This document shows positions 22,825 through 34,681 of a DNA stretch of 64,000 nucleotides, piece by piece. A model generated the notes under the pieces. The model was given only the letters and a program-made list of their open reading frames with translations, did no database searches and was not told the DNA's origin. Position numbers and translations under genes: made by a program. The stretch is from Verpa conica (taxonomy: Eukaryota; Ascomycota; Pezizomycetes; Pezizales; Morchellaceae): positions 1 to 64,000 of the forward strand of contig JAUFSD010000015.1 of NCBI GenBank assembly GCA_033030425.1, read 5' to 3'. The stretch's first letter is position 1, and the number at the start of each line of letters is the position of its first letter.

Positions 22825-23812
22825 ATGCAGAGGAACTACCATAATATTAAGATTTGTGTCAAGTAGTCATTTCTTTAAGCTTCCGAATGAAGATGATCAG
22901 AAGCCTTATGTTCCCTGCTGAGGTTATTCCTACCCCCTGTACCTAATACACAAGGTATTCAGCCCTAGGCTTAGCACTTTTGCAACCTTCCCAGTTTTGT
23001 CTTCACTGTACACTCGGGAAATAAATGCTAGGGTCACACGTTGTACCAAGTACAGCTTACACACTGCTTATACAATCAGGCTAATTCCCTGCCCTACGAG
23101 TCACTCTATGGTTGTAAACCATAGATCAGCACTAGTGAGAATAGAGAAAATATGGGTTACATCTACTGTATGTACGGTAACAAATTTAACCGTACGTACG
23201 GGGACGTAACGTGACACAGCCTATATTATATAGTATTCAACTCCACCATAAATGACACTAAAGCAACCCTAAAGCATTTAAAGTATGAATCTATAGTGAA
23301 ATATTCACTATCTCCTCTCATGAATTTATATTAATTATTATTGATTTAACTTATTATACTACGTTCTTAGTAATCAGGCGGTGTATGGTTAGTTTTATTA
23401 AGGAATAACATGTTTCTATAATTGCTGCTACCAAGGGTTTATGTAATAATCGCCGATCCTAGTTACAAGGTATCATGCAGGAAACCTTTAAGCACTGTAA
23501 GGTGCTTACCCATGGTTGCAGATATCTGATCCCAGTATATAGGTATAGTTACCTCAACTTAAGACTGGGAGAGATTCATGCTGTAGCTGCGGTGATCGGG
23601 TATATAGTTCGGTATTGTTGTTTATTGCAGTTCTAATTGAGGCGCCGCGGTACTGCGCCGCTGGTATTACTAGTAAAGGGTTTAATACTCCCTATGCATG
23701 TATTAAATCATACTACATAGTTTCCTTCTCCGGACTAGCCGCGTGAAATATTTGCTAGTTATAGAGTACTTATAGGGATATGCAGGATCGGGGATGTTGT
23801 AACTGACTCATA

Positions 23813-23860
23813 AGGGCGTCTTTTTTGGCTATCAACCAAGATAGCCAAAAAAGACGCCCT
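23813..23860. repeat. Perfect 21-bp inverted repeat with 6-nt loop
   Basis: The left arm runs 23813-23833 (starting AGGGCGTC, then TTTTTTGGCTATC), the loop is AACCAA, and the right arm 23840-23860 is the exact reverse complement. Transcription of either strand would give a stable hairpin. No gene lies within 1.3 kb. Confidence 0.85.
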
Positions 23861-25480
23861 ACCCAACAGATGCCCATTATACCGGAATATATCTCAATCT
23901 CTTGTCTCATGACTGGATATACATGGTAGAGTTACTCTAGACATATTGTGGCTTAATTCAACGGACTCACCTAGAGGAGGTCAACAGCCGATGAAATGGC
24001 ACTCTAGCTAGTGGTAGGTCTACGCATACTGTATAGGCTATTGATCCTCGAAAGAAAATATCCCATTGGCACTTGCCCCACTAACATAATCAGATTTAGT
24101 ATTTCTATAGAAGTCTTTATGTGGTATCCCCGGGGTAAATCTAATGGTTCTTGCGTTTGGTCTTATCAATTTGAACCTCATCTCAGTTTTACTTAAAAAT
24201 TGCAAGAGAAATGAAAGAAATATAATTTTAATGTATCGAAATTCTGCATACAAGGTTTAACATCAATACATATGCACCTCGTCCACACCCTTCTGATGTG
24301 TAATTGATATGGATTATGTAACCCAAACTATTGAGATAGTATTAGTGAGAAGCATAAAGTCTACACATTACAACTATACCAACACAGAATATTCTCTCCC
24401 TCTACTCACATGCATGAGTCAGAGTGAGTATAGTAAATTTTTACAATAGAGCAGTCCACCCATCCCTCATCCAATGACCAGACTAGGGCTCCAGTAAGAA
24501 TTAAGGATCACCAACTATAGTCATATCTATGCGGCCCCAGTCCAATCCACCGGGTTTATGTATACGTTTAGTAAAGTATAATATTATAGTTATTTATGAC
24601 TATGAATGATTGCAGATTACTACAGCAACTATTGGAGGATTTGAGAGACTATAGGGAGCTGTGGGGGATGCAAAGACTAGAAGAAACTACAGAGGACTAC
24701 TGGACATTATAGGGGACTGTTGAGGACTAGGGTGGCTTTAGATTATGCCAAACGAAAGAAGAACCACAGGGTCCTGCTTTCTCTTGCCCTAGATGGACTA
24801 CCGGTTGTAGTTTGTTTGGTCCTGAGATCATTCGGGGGTCCCGGACGGTTACAAAAATCAGCCATGGTTGTGATTGTAAGGGTTCCTGTTATTTTTAGGT
24901 TATATCCTATTGTAGGGGGACAAAGATAACCACGCATTTACGTAGCAACACCTCATGTTCGGGCTACATAGCTTCCAGTAGACATTTCACAGCCACAATT
25001 GGCAGGAAAATGAGGGTGGTATATCAATAATTTTGTACTATCCACCTACCCCCAACTAGAGTGGTATCTGATACCTAGGGGCGTATTGTTGTATGAGGTG
25101 GTCGGCTTGGGCGCTACGTGGATGCGTGGTTATTTTTGTCCCCCTACAATACATTACAGATACAATTCATTAGTGTTATCCCTAAAACCTTCCCATGGAA
25201 GCGCACATCTGAACCCTGGAAAGTAAAATTCTGTCCCTCAAGTCGGAGCTTACAAGATCTTTCAGGGTGTCAAGCTCAGGCGGACAATCAACAATCTTGA
25301 ATCCTATTTCACCCTCGAGTCTAGTACACTTGTAGAAGCACCTAGGTCTAACACTGGCAAAGTTCTTTTTAAAACGACAAGAGGAGAGTGCAGCCTCCAA
25401 CTATTATGGTTTTAATATCCTCAATCCAATGGCCTCCGTCAATATTACTTAACCGTGCCTATGTCTAGTAGGCGGATATC

Positions 25481-25824
25481 AGGCCTTCCAATGGGCAAGC
25501 CCGGGCAAAAAAAGGCGTTGGCCCAGCCCAGACCAGCTTATTTGATGGGAGCCTGGGCAAACCCAAGTAGCCCAAGTAAGAACTAATATTGCTCTTATTG
25601 CGCTAGAGCCTGTCCCTCCCCCAAAAAACAGGTACCCTCTGATGCTAACCTTCAACACAAGCCCCTTCTAACAATTTTTAACGTTGGCCAAATTAAATAT
25701 TTAGCTCGGGCAAATATTTCCTATGGCCCAGCCCAGCCCAACTAGCAAAAGTGCTCTTCCGGCCTGGCCTGGCCTATGTACGGCCCGGACAAGCCCAAAT
25801 AAGGGTCGGTCTATTTTAAGGCCT
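25481..25824. mobile_element. 344-bp MITE with perfect 10-bp target-site duplication, copy A
   Basis: The ends are AGGCCTTCC on the left and TTTAAGGCCT on the right. GGCGGATATC flanks both sides exactly (25471-25480 and 25825-25834). The interior is full of GGCCCAGCCC/CAAGCCCAAATA words and has no coding capacity. A 9-11-bp duplication suggests a Mutator-like (MULE) transposase. Copy B is at 35006-35292. Confidence 0.85.
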
Positions 25825-26567
25825 GGCGGATATCAGTACTCGAAAATTCGAAGCAGCTTATACCACGTTCCGATAGTGGAGTATGTGGTAGTAATAGCTT
25901 TAATATTATCAAAAGCTACACATGGCTGCCTACAAGAACACCTTGGTGTACTAAGAGACGCTTAATTGGTGGGTGAGTTATGGGTTGTGGTTAGTTGGGG
26001 CTCTATAGGAAAAAGCTGTCTTAGGATACGTTAGGAGGAACATCGGCAAGAAACGTTCAGAAAGGTTTAGAAAAGTATTGTTTATTAGGTTTTCTGCGAA
26101 GTCCCTACGCTATTTTTACAACCAGCTCACAAGGAACAGCCTCCATTCGGTATTCCTCGGGATGTGTTAGAGCTACATACAGCAAGTACATGCAACTATA
26201 CCTAGGACTAGGATAATGGTTGGTTGAGGTATGATGGGTAGTTATTAAGTCTATAATACTTGCCGTTGATGTAGCCTCAAGACGTACCAGTAGAGAATCT
26301 AGAATATCGCCCATTTACTAATGAGTGATTAACCATGAACATGAGGGAAATTCCACATATAGAGTATAGTAATGCTGGCAATCGCCCTGGCCTGACAAAT
26401 CAAGACTTCCCTCTCAAGCAACTCCACACGTCAGCGATCGGCCATGCTATGGAACAACGGCAGACAGCACTCCGATCAAGGCCTTGGCTGGTTAACGCAA
26501 CTGTCAAGAGACGATGATATAATGTTCCCATTCTTCCCACTCTCTCAACTACAAACTCTACGATATT

Positions 26568-26963
26568 ATGTTTGCTCTCCCGCCCCCCCAGTCTCGCCAA
26601 AATCACCGACCATCGCCCGAGAGCCGGTCCTACGACAATTATGCATCGCGGACAGTAGAGCCAAACCCCGAGCCACTCGAGCCACTCGAGCCACCAGGGC
26701 CTCCGCCACCTGTGTATACATCGATACCAGCGCTGAATCGTGCGCCCTCGTACACGTTCGATGTTGAGGACCCGCCACCGTATGCGCCAACGTCCAAAGA
26801 AGACTTTCGCGTGGGGAGAAAACATAGGGTTTTGGGGATTAAGGTGTCTACACTCATAGCGTTTCTTGCGCTGTTTATTGCCGGGGCAGTAATTGCGGGC
26901 GGGATTTACGGGTATCAGAATAGGCAGTACGTATCGACCGCTCACCCCCTCACCCTACGATAA
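26568..26963 (+). CDS. Proline-rich PPxY protein with one C-terminal membrane span
   Basis: An open frame of 131 codons. The first 85 residues are proline-rich and disordered. They carry a PPPPVY and a DPPPYAP motif, both of the PPxY type bound by WW domains such as those of Nedd4/Rsp5 ubiquitin ligases. A basic stretch (GRKHRVLG) precedes one strongly hydrophobic segment (VSTLIAFLALFIAGAVIAGG). It could be a single-pass adaptor of the secretory or endosomal system. A GTACGT donor-like site lies just after the membrane span (about 26928), so the last dozen residues may be replaced by a further exon. Start and orientation are plausible but not proven. Confidence 0.5.
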   Translation: MFALPPPQSRQNHRPSPESRSYDNYASRTVEPNPEPLEPLEPPGPPPPVYTSIPALNRAPSYTFDVEDPPPYAPTSKEDFRVGRKHRVLGIKVSTLIAFLALFIAGAVIAGGIYGYQNRQYVSTAHPLTLR

Positions 26964-27471
26964 CCGTTGGATCCGGAAGTAAGCTAAGCTTGAGTGTTTT
27001 TGGTATTAGACCGCAGCAGACGCAAGGGCCTAATCCCGTATAATTCCGTGAGGGTATGGGTATTTTTAAGCGGAGTTACTTGGTGCTTATGGGTCTTCAT
27101 TTTTTTATATATCTGGTTGAGCTTATGGTTAAATATATGTCTCGGAGGGATTTGTTTGTGGTGGGGTGATAAGGAGTTGTTATGGCGTGTCTTGTATTGT
27201 CTTATTTTTCAATTCCTCTTGTGTATTATCTATGTTATTAAGGATAATGATGAACTCTCTCTTGGAGAACCGTGGAGACAAGAAGATCTCTTTTAATATG
27301 TAGAACGTGGGATATACTGGTTGGTGTTGTACTTGTACTTCCGGTTAGGGAGGCTCTTTGAGGCTCTGCTGCAGATCCCTTGTCTCTTTCCCCGCTTGGC
27401 ACATACACTGCCATTCTCATCTCTCCAATTCAGGATATATACATATAGACAGACTCTGGAACACGGTGAGA

Positions 27472-29402
27472 ATGGGTATACCTCGCCTGTACACTCATCT
27501 ACGTCCTTATGCGCGTCTAGAGTCCTTCCCGCCTACTGATGGTCGGAGTACACCCCTCTACATCGATGGCCCTGGCCTTGCCCACCACGTCTATCAAATG
27601 GCCCTGTGTAGCACTCGTCTCGCTGCCTCAAATCCTTGGGAATCGGCTCTTTCATATGCAAAGTTCCAAGTTGCCGTGATCAGATACCTAGACTTACTCA
27701 CATCGGCGTCCTTATCAGTGTAAGGACCCCCCTCCTCGCTATATAAAGAAGAACTAACTCGGTGGCCTAAGGCAGCTACAAGATCTACTTCGATGGCCAT
27801 CTCCCCACAGCAAAACGTCCTACGCGATTATCACGACTTGACGACTCGCTTAGAAAGCTGAAGCTATACCATTCCCAACACCCGCACTCCCTCCGCTGTT
27901 CCGCCGCAAAGCAGCATGAAGAGGCTCTAGACGTCTTCAGCGAAACGGCAACTTACAGTCCCCGCGTATCACCCCTCCCTGCACCGCCGTTCATTCTTGC
28001 TGCAATGATCGAGGTTCTATCAGCTCATCCTACATACGGTGCGACGGTTTCAACAGTCCCTGGAGAAGCCGAATCGTACTGTGCGCGTGATGCTATCTCT
28101 ACGGGTGGTATAGTTCTTACCGGTGACTCTGATCTACTACTATTCACGGCGCCGGAAGAGACAGACTGGGGCGTGATGATGTTTAAAGATGTCGATATGG
28201 TCTTTCCTGGTCCGGGAGTATCGGGGATTGTGTTCCGCCCGACTACAATGACACGGTCTCTCGGAGTGGATTTGACATTCCTGGGGTTCTTGACACAGTG
28301 CGATAACCATGCTACTTTTAGTGTACTCCAGCAGCGAGCTGTGCGTATTTCAGAGCGGAAGAAGAGCGGTGCGGTGGTTGAGGAGTATGGGAAGAGGTGG
28401 CGGGAGTTTGCGGCGGTGTATGCATTGCCGCCTCAATGCGATCCTGATACTGTCATTAAAGGTGTGGACCCGCGAATCGCTGAGATTATACAGCAGCGCG
28501 AGGAAAGAGGGGGTGGTAGGACGATGTTCTTGCCGTTTCTGTGGGAGGATCCGACTCGTGGAAGTGCGTGGGATACTGGGCGGAGTATCAGAGCTATAGG
28601 CTATTCGCTACTGTTCTCGGCTTCTGATGGTGTTGAGGAGGTATTCAGGCGGGGGCAAAGGATCTCAGACGCGCTCGTGCAGCACATTGAAGATCCCAGA
28701 ACTTTGCTTCAGAATCTTGCTCAAGCCGAGGATAAGAACTGGTGGGTCCGTGTCATACTGGAGGAGATTGTGGTGGTCTTTGAAAATAGAAACCAAACAC
28801 CCCCGGAAAAGACGATTCTTGAAGGTGTGGCATACATGCTTTCGGGAGCTAGCCCAAAAGTTACTACATCAATAGCAACGCCTAGAAAATGGACTTGGGA
28901 GCGAGTCCAGATCTTTGCCATGGCGCAGGCGGCATGGTATTCCCTGCTTCTTTTGAAAGAAGTAATTCTCACTACCGGAGTTATCGCCAATCAGGACACT
29001 ACCAGGGACTGCGTAAGCAGGCTTGAGACAATTCCTGGTGCGGCAGAGTGTATTGATGGGAGCTGGTTTATCGATGGCTTAACAAAGTCAGGCGAGATGG
29101 AGAAACACCTTGTGGAGAGTGTGATGGAGGCATATTACGTACGTCTGAGGGCTATAGATGAAGAGGTAGAAGAGGAACCTACTGTTATCGGTGATGTCGA
29201 GTCAGGCTCTGGTAGCGGTAATAGAAAACGATCTAGTAAGGTAGAACCATGGACTGAAACTGGAACAGGGAAGAAAAGGAGGAAGAAAAAGGATACGTTA
29301 CGGGGAGACAGGAGAGCAGGAAGTAAGAATGTGGGGAAACAGAAGGGGAAAGAAGTCGTGGATACTGGGAATACGTTTGCTGTACTAGAAAGTAGTATCT
29401 AA
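27472..29402 (+). CDS. XPG/FEN1-superfamily (Asteroid-type) nuclease-like protein
   Basis: Two exons (27472-27719 and 27776-29402) with a 56-nt intron (GTAAGG...GGCAG) give 624 residues. The N-terminus MGIPRLYTHLRPYARLESF has the Met-Gly start needed by this superfamily. I therefore chose the ATG at 27472 rather than the one at 27358. Core motifs follow: LYIDGPGLAHHVY (first Asp), KIYFDGHLPTAKRPTRLSRL (second Asp/Arg block), VPGEAESYCARDA (Glu pair) and VLTGDSDLLLF (Asp pair). The rest is a helical Asteroid-like domain. The tail is basic and probably nuclear (RKRSSKVEP, KKRRKKK). Metal-binding acidic residues appear kept, so nuclease activity is possible. The cellular role in fungi is not established. 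Confidence 0.8.
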
Positions 29403-32101
29403 ATATGAGCTCGCAGTTAGTATCAATTTATACGGGTTACTTAAATGTGTATACTATTTGGATTAGACTGGCTATACTTGGTTTCCTCATAAGAAAGATT
29501 TCTGGCTTTTAGTGCCTTTATCGGTTGATATTGACCTAGTACACTATTTGAATTTACTCACCGTGCAAAACAAAATGTAATACCGAAAATGTCCAACAGT
29601 AATAATGACCACTACGTATGTTTGTGGTACTTTAGGTATACTTGCCAACAAAAAACGTTTCGCTCGGGGGTATCAACCATATATACAGAATGGCAAAAAG
29701 CCAACGAGAATGTTAGTATAGGTACAAAAAAAAGTAGGACTTTCTAGGCCCTGAAAATTTACCATCATCTAGCAAGGCCATTCAGAGGGGAATTCTCAAG
29801 ATATCTGGCCTCTCTAGAAGTTCTATAAATAAGATCTAGGATTACGTTATCAGTCACCTATGCTATATCCTCTCGGGAGGCGAATCATTTGATTGCTGTT
29901 ATCATATTGACTATGAGCCTTACGCGGCCTTAATTTCTCTTGAGGTAATTTCAGTGTGGTCCAAGAGGCAGCCTCGAGCACAACATTAAGCAATTGTATT
30001 TATGATTAATTTATTTATTCATTGGGTAATTTTGATTTGGTTTGCATGTCTACGCGTAGGTTATATTTGTAGAGTAAGAAAAATGGGGATTTACTTTCGT
30101 GAAGGGGTTAAAGATACACCTGAAGGACTACATAAAATTTAATAAAATATTTTACTGTAAAACTTGTTTACTCCAAGCTGTTTAGAGTGCTGTATCAACA
30201 CAGTACTGATAATACCTCCCTTTTTTTACGGTAGCGTGGAGTTTCTTTTACGGCGGAGTACTTAGCTGTTAATAAATTAATGATGTCAATGATAGTAGTG
30301 GTGGGTTTGTAGGTTAAGGGAGTTTATAACGCAGGATGTAAAATACCAGCTATAAGTATCTGTCACTAGTACTGGATTATGCCATCAGGCGAGTAAATTG
30401 TTATCATGGTACATTGTGGCTTGGCATTCTCTCTCCCGCGGAAGGGTATAAGTACAACATAAATCGCATGTGATGATATATGGATGTAGAAATCTATTGG
30501 AGATGCATGTTGGTAAAGATAAGGAGCGTCGTAAGTATTCCAACAATAGACACGTAAGCCTGGGGGTGCTTATCCAACAATTTAATATACATAACATGTT
30601 TCTTAACAGCATAGAAGAGTGATATCACATATAAACAACCACAAACGTTTAGCACTCCAAAATACTGAACCGCTACGTAACATCATACCGCATTCCTCCA
30701 GTGACCGCATCGCGCCTTGAGTTTCTTGATCTCTCACCCGCATCACATCGCCGATGAGCCCGCTTGTGAAAAGCACAATCGCTGTTCCATCGGTGATGAT
30801 AATCCCCACTTTACCAATAGAGCGGTGTAGATAGAGAAGCTCTACGGAGGTTTTGGTTTGAGTCTACAGACTCTGGATCGTAGGCTGTTTTAGGGACCCA
30901 GTCATAGTGGCGCATCAGTTTTAGTATTTCGGGTAGATCCGAGTACCGTTCCGACCTGCTTGATTAAGCTCTGGGGAGGTGCGGGGCTCTTGAGATGTCT
31001 TACCTAGCCTTGTTTGGGGGCAACATCCCCCGCTTTAATAAATCGTAAGTGCAAAAATTGGTTTTAGCCTTGGTGGTAAACGTCCTCTAGGAAACTGTAT
31101 GACTGGATGCCTTCTTTTAGCTATGGTTTTTGAGCAGAGATTCCCGTAGCTCAGTTAAGATCAAAAAGGAATTCCTGGATTCAGCCCATGTTAATGCTAT
31201 AATAGGGTATGTTTAGGGGTTTCATTAAGCGCGATGTATTGGAGTATTTGATATCCTAGATATTAGTCTGTTAGATTCTAATAGTATAAGTGTACAATTC
31301 TTGCATTGCTTATCTGTGGATTTGTAGAAGCACATAGTAGGAATACAAAGCTTCTCTGTGAGTTTTATCTAGCAATATTTTGAACCACTAGCCTTCCCTT
31401 GGGTGTCTTGTATACTATGCAGGTTTGTTAGGCTTCTGCCTAAGTGCATTTCATCTAATATCCGGTTTCTCAGAGTTTACGAGGAATCTTGCTTCATTTT
31501 ACCAAATCAAAATATTGGTGGTTTCACAATACTTTGGGAACGGGCTGCTTTAAACACCCAGTATTGGCGGATATCAAGTCGGTTCTCAACACGTCATCTA
31601 ATTGTAAGTATCTTGCTTAGGTGCGTGCACATCGAGAATGGGCGCCTGAATAGTACATGGATAGCTGCTTCAGCAATATGGGGTTTATAATGTAGGATTG
31701 GCTCAAGTTCGAATGCGTGCGTATGTGGCCATAAAAAATACCGCTATAATTTTCTCGTTTAAGGGAAAAAAACTACAAGATATTGAATGTTATTGGAAGC
31801 CCTAAAATTATGAATCATAGCCACTGTTGCCTAGCCCTTGATCGGTAGTAACGTCCGCGGATATAATTGATTGATTGGTTATTGATAGCTACTCAAGAGG
31901 TTTGTGTTATCTTAAGCGTCGTGTTTTCTATGAGGAATAGCCCGTCTTAATAAAGACAATACTTCCAATCTTCTTTTGTACAAGCAGTCTTCATTGAGAG
32001 AGCATTTCGCAGCGGAACTTACCACTTCAATCTTTCGCAACTGTGCTCTAGTTCGGCCTCAAGACATTCCTAAGCTGCCACTTAGTACACGATAAACAGC
32101 A
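29403..32101. other. Intergenic region
   Basis: No gene was found. It contains a truncated end of the CCTCG-rich MITE (about 29955-29982: GTGTGGTCCAAGAGGCAGCC) directly followed by a further (ATTC)n-type stretch near 30000-30035. The other short frames look random. Confidence 0.5.
29955..30035. mobile_element. MITE end fragment plus ATGATTAATTTATTTATTC stretch
   Basis: 29955-29982 matches the left terminus of the two CCTCG-rich MITEs, followed by CCTCGAGCACAA as found inside copy 2. The next stretch, TATTTATGATTAATTTATTT and ATTCATT, resembles the tiny-insertion core. No clear direct repeats flank it, so it is the weakest member of that family. Confidence 0.45.
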
Positions 32102-34681
32102 ATGTCTAGAAGGAGCAGGCAGTCGTTTAGCCGCGATGAAGGTAAGGAATTTCAGTATTATACTGGGTGTAAAGAGATTCCGAACATCAGGCATTTAATA
32201 TTTCCCCAGATACCACCAGCAGAAAACCAAACTTCAATACCACCTCACTCGAAGATTTACAATCGAGCGAACAGCAAGAACTCCTAAACGAGATCGATAG
32301 GCTGAGAGGATGTGGCATCTCCGATCTTGTTAACCTACCTCAGCTCGTGGTCTGCGGAGACCAATCCTCCGGGAAGAGCTCAGTCCTAGAGGCCATCACA
32401 GAGATCCCATTTCCACGAAGGGATATTCTTTGTACAAGGTTCGCGACTGAGATTGTACTTCGGAGGTCACCAGAGACGAAAGTTATCATCAGCATTGTGC
32501 CTGGTAGTGACCGGACCGACAACGAGCGGGATGCGCTTGCGCGTTTTGGTCGGACAATTAAGGACTTCAAAGAGCTCCCAGCATTGGTTGAAGCCGCCAC
32601 AGATGCTATGGGAATTGCTGCTGGTACTTCATTCTCTAGAGATGTCCTCAGCATCGAAATCTCGGGACCCAATAGGCCTCAGTTAACGATAGTGGATCTC
32701 CCGGGCCTAATCCATACTGCAAGCAGGTCGCAAACCCCAGCGGACGTGGCACTTGTCTCTGAGCTTTGTAGCTCTTACATCTCGAATCCGCGCACTATCA
32801 TACTAGCTATTGTGACGGCAAAGAGTGATATTGCCTGCCAAGCCATTTTAGAACGAGCAAGAGAGGTGGACCCCGATGGTATCCGTACCTTGGGAATTAT
32901 CACGAAGCCTGACACCCTCCCTGCCAACTCGGACAGCGAGAAGAGCTTTGTGACTTTGGCTAGGAATGAAGAAATACAATTTAGTTTGGGGTGGCATGTT
33001 TTGAAGAATCGGGGTTACGATACGAAGGACGTTTCGTTCGCTGAGCGCAATAAATCCGAGACAGAATTTTTCAACCAAGGAGTCTGGAAGGAATTCCCCA
33101 GGGCACATGTTGGAATTGACTCATTGCGCTCGCGGTTGAGTACTTTGCTACTTGATCATATCAAGCACGAGTTACCTAAGGTTTTCGCTGAGATCAGGAC
33201 AGAGTTGGATGCGTGTGAAAAGAGGCTTTCTGGGTTCGGTCACCAGCGAAAAACCCCCGAGGAGCAGAAAAAATATCTTTCAAATCTCAGTCAATCTTTT
33301 CATGTACTTTGCAAGGCGGCCATCGATGGATCCTACGAAGACCTTTTTTTCGGTGACATCCTTACGGAAGAAGGGACTCAAAAGCGCCTCCGCTCCGTTA
33401 TCGAGAACTATAACCTTTTGTTTGCAAAAACAATGAGGGAATATGGCCACCGGATGCAAATTATCCCTGAAGATGACCCAGAGAGTTCCTCACTCGATCC
33501 ACTGAGGTATTTGCCTTTACTCAAGCAAAAGGAGCAGAAGCCCCCAAAGAAGATATCACGATCAGATACTTTGGAATGGGTCAAAACGATTTTTATACGA
33601 TGTCGAGGCATAGAACTACCGGGGAGTTCCAATCCACTCCTAATCAGTGAATTGTTCTGGGATCTATCTAAAAAGTGGGAGGAACTTGCACACGACCACA
33701 TGAACGAGATATGGGAAACGTGTCAGTCGTTCGTACGGATGGCCATCAAGGAACTGACCAACGAGGACGTTTTCAAGTCGCTGTTTGCTATCCACCTCGA
33801 TAAAGTAATGGAGGAGCGACTTGCGAATGCAAAGTTAGAACTAAAGCGGCTATTGACCGACCGACGGAAACATGCCATGACATACAACAACTACTACACC
33901 GCCGATGTACTAAAGGAAAGAAGAAATCGCCACAGAAGATCTTTAACGGTGGGTCTAACGGATCTTCTCGAGCTAGGGGAGTCTCTGTTACCACCAAAGC
34001 TTGACATTGATACAAATGAGCTCCTTGACTTCCTTTCTGGCCAGACCCCGGAGGGTAATATGGATACCTATTCTTGTCTCGATGCATTAGACTGCATGCT
34101 AGCCTACTACAAAGTATGTTTAATTCAGAGTAAACGGTACGAGTTTTAGTTATACTAATGTTTTGAAAATAGGTTGCACTTAAGAAATTCGTTGATAACG
34201 TCGTCATTGAAGTTATCGAGCGCCGTATTGTCGGCGATTTATGGAGGATTTTTTCTCCAGCCAGCATCGAAGATATGGATCAGAAAACAATAACAGCTAT
34301 AGCATCTGAATCCCCCGAGGCCTATAAGCAGCGCACTCAATTGGAGGCGAAGCGAGAGAGACTCCGTAAGGGAATGTCTGCATGTCGCAATGCATTGAGT
34401 GGAATCAAGATCAGTCCTAGCCCTCCCACTGGTGAGTATGTATATCCATAAAGGGTCCAACCACGACTCTATACTCTAAACACCGCTCTATTCTAATACC
34501 TTATCCAGAGACCGGGAATCAACCAGCCACACCGAAGGGGAAGAATAGTGGTCGTCCAAAAAGGCAAGGAAGTCGAGGCTCCCCAGGAGGGTTTTCTGGG
34601 TCGGGAGAAGAAATTTCGCCACATGAGGATAGCGATGGACCACTGGAAGAGGATATGGAGGGATACTCAGGTGGGGAATAA
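32102..34681 (+). CDS. Dynamin-like large GTPase (Mx/DLP type)
   Basis: Four exons (32102-32141, 32210-34113, 34173-34431, 34509-34681) with introns of 68, 59 and 77 nt sum to 2376 nt, 791 residues. The P-loop GDQSSGKSS lies at residues 63-71. The switch motif is TIVDLPGLIH and the specificity motif is GIITKPDTLP. The stalk region is helical. The GED lies across the third exon (YYKVALKKFVDNVVIEVIER). The C-terminal tail is low-complexity (KRQGSRGSPGGFSGSGEE). There is no PH domain or transmembrane segment, as in Mx-like fungal dynamins. These assemble on membranes; fungal members of this branch are numerous and mostly uncharacterised. All GTPase motifs are intact. A MITE sits 325 bp downstream. 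Confidence 0.9.

Larger units (their letters stand above)
22491..26567. other. Intergenic region with repeats and hairpins
   Basis: No gene is supported. It contains a tiny (ATTC)n-tailed insertion (22.8 kb), a short inverted repeat at 23168-23199 (GTATGTACGGT against ACCGTACGTAC), a 21-bp perfect hairpin (23.8 kb) and the 344-bp MITE (25481-25824). Confidence 0.55.

Noticed and set aside
26400..26945. 181-codon minus-strand frame
   Set aside because: It is antisense to the proline-rich PPxY frame; its Trp/Arg-rich composition is what the reverse complement of Pro codons gives.
31141..31195. tRNA-like A-box (CCCGTAGCTCAGTTAAG)
   Set aside because: No B-box or acceptor-stem pairing at the right distance; I could not fold a cloverleaf.
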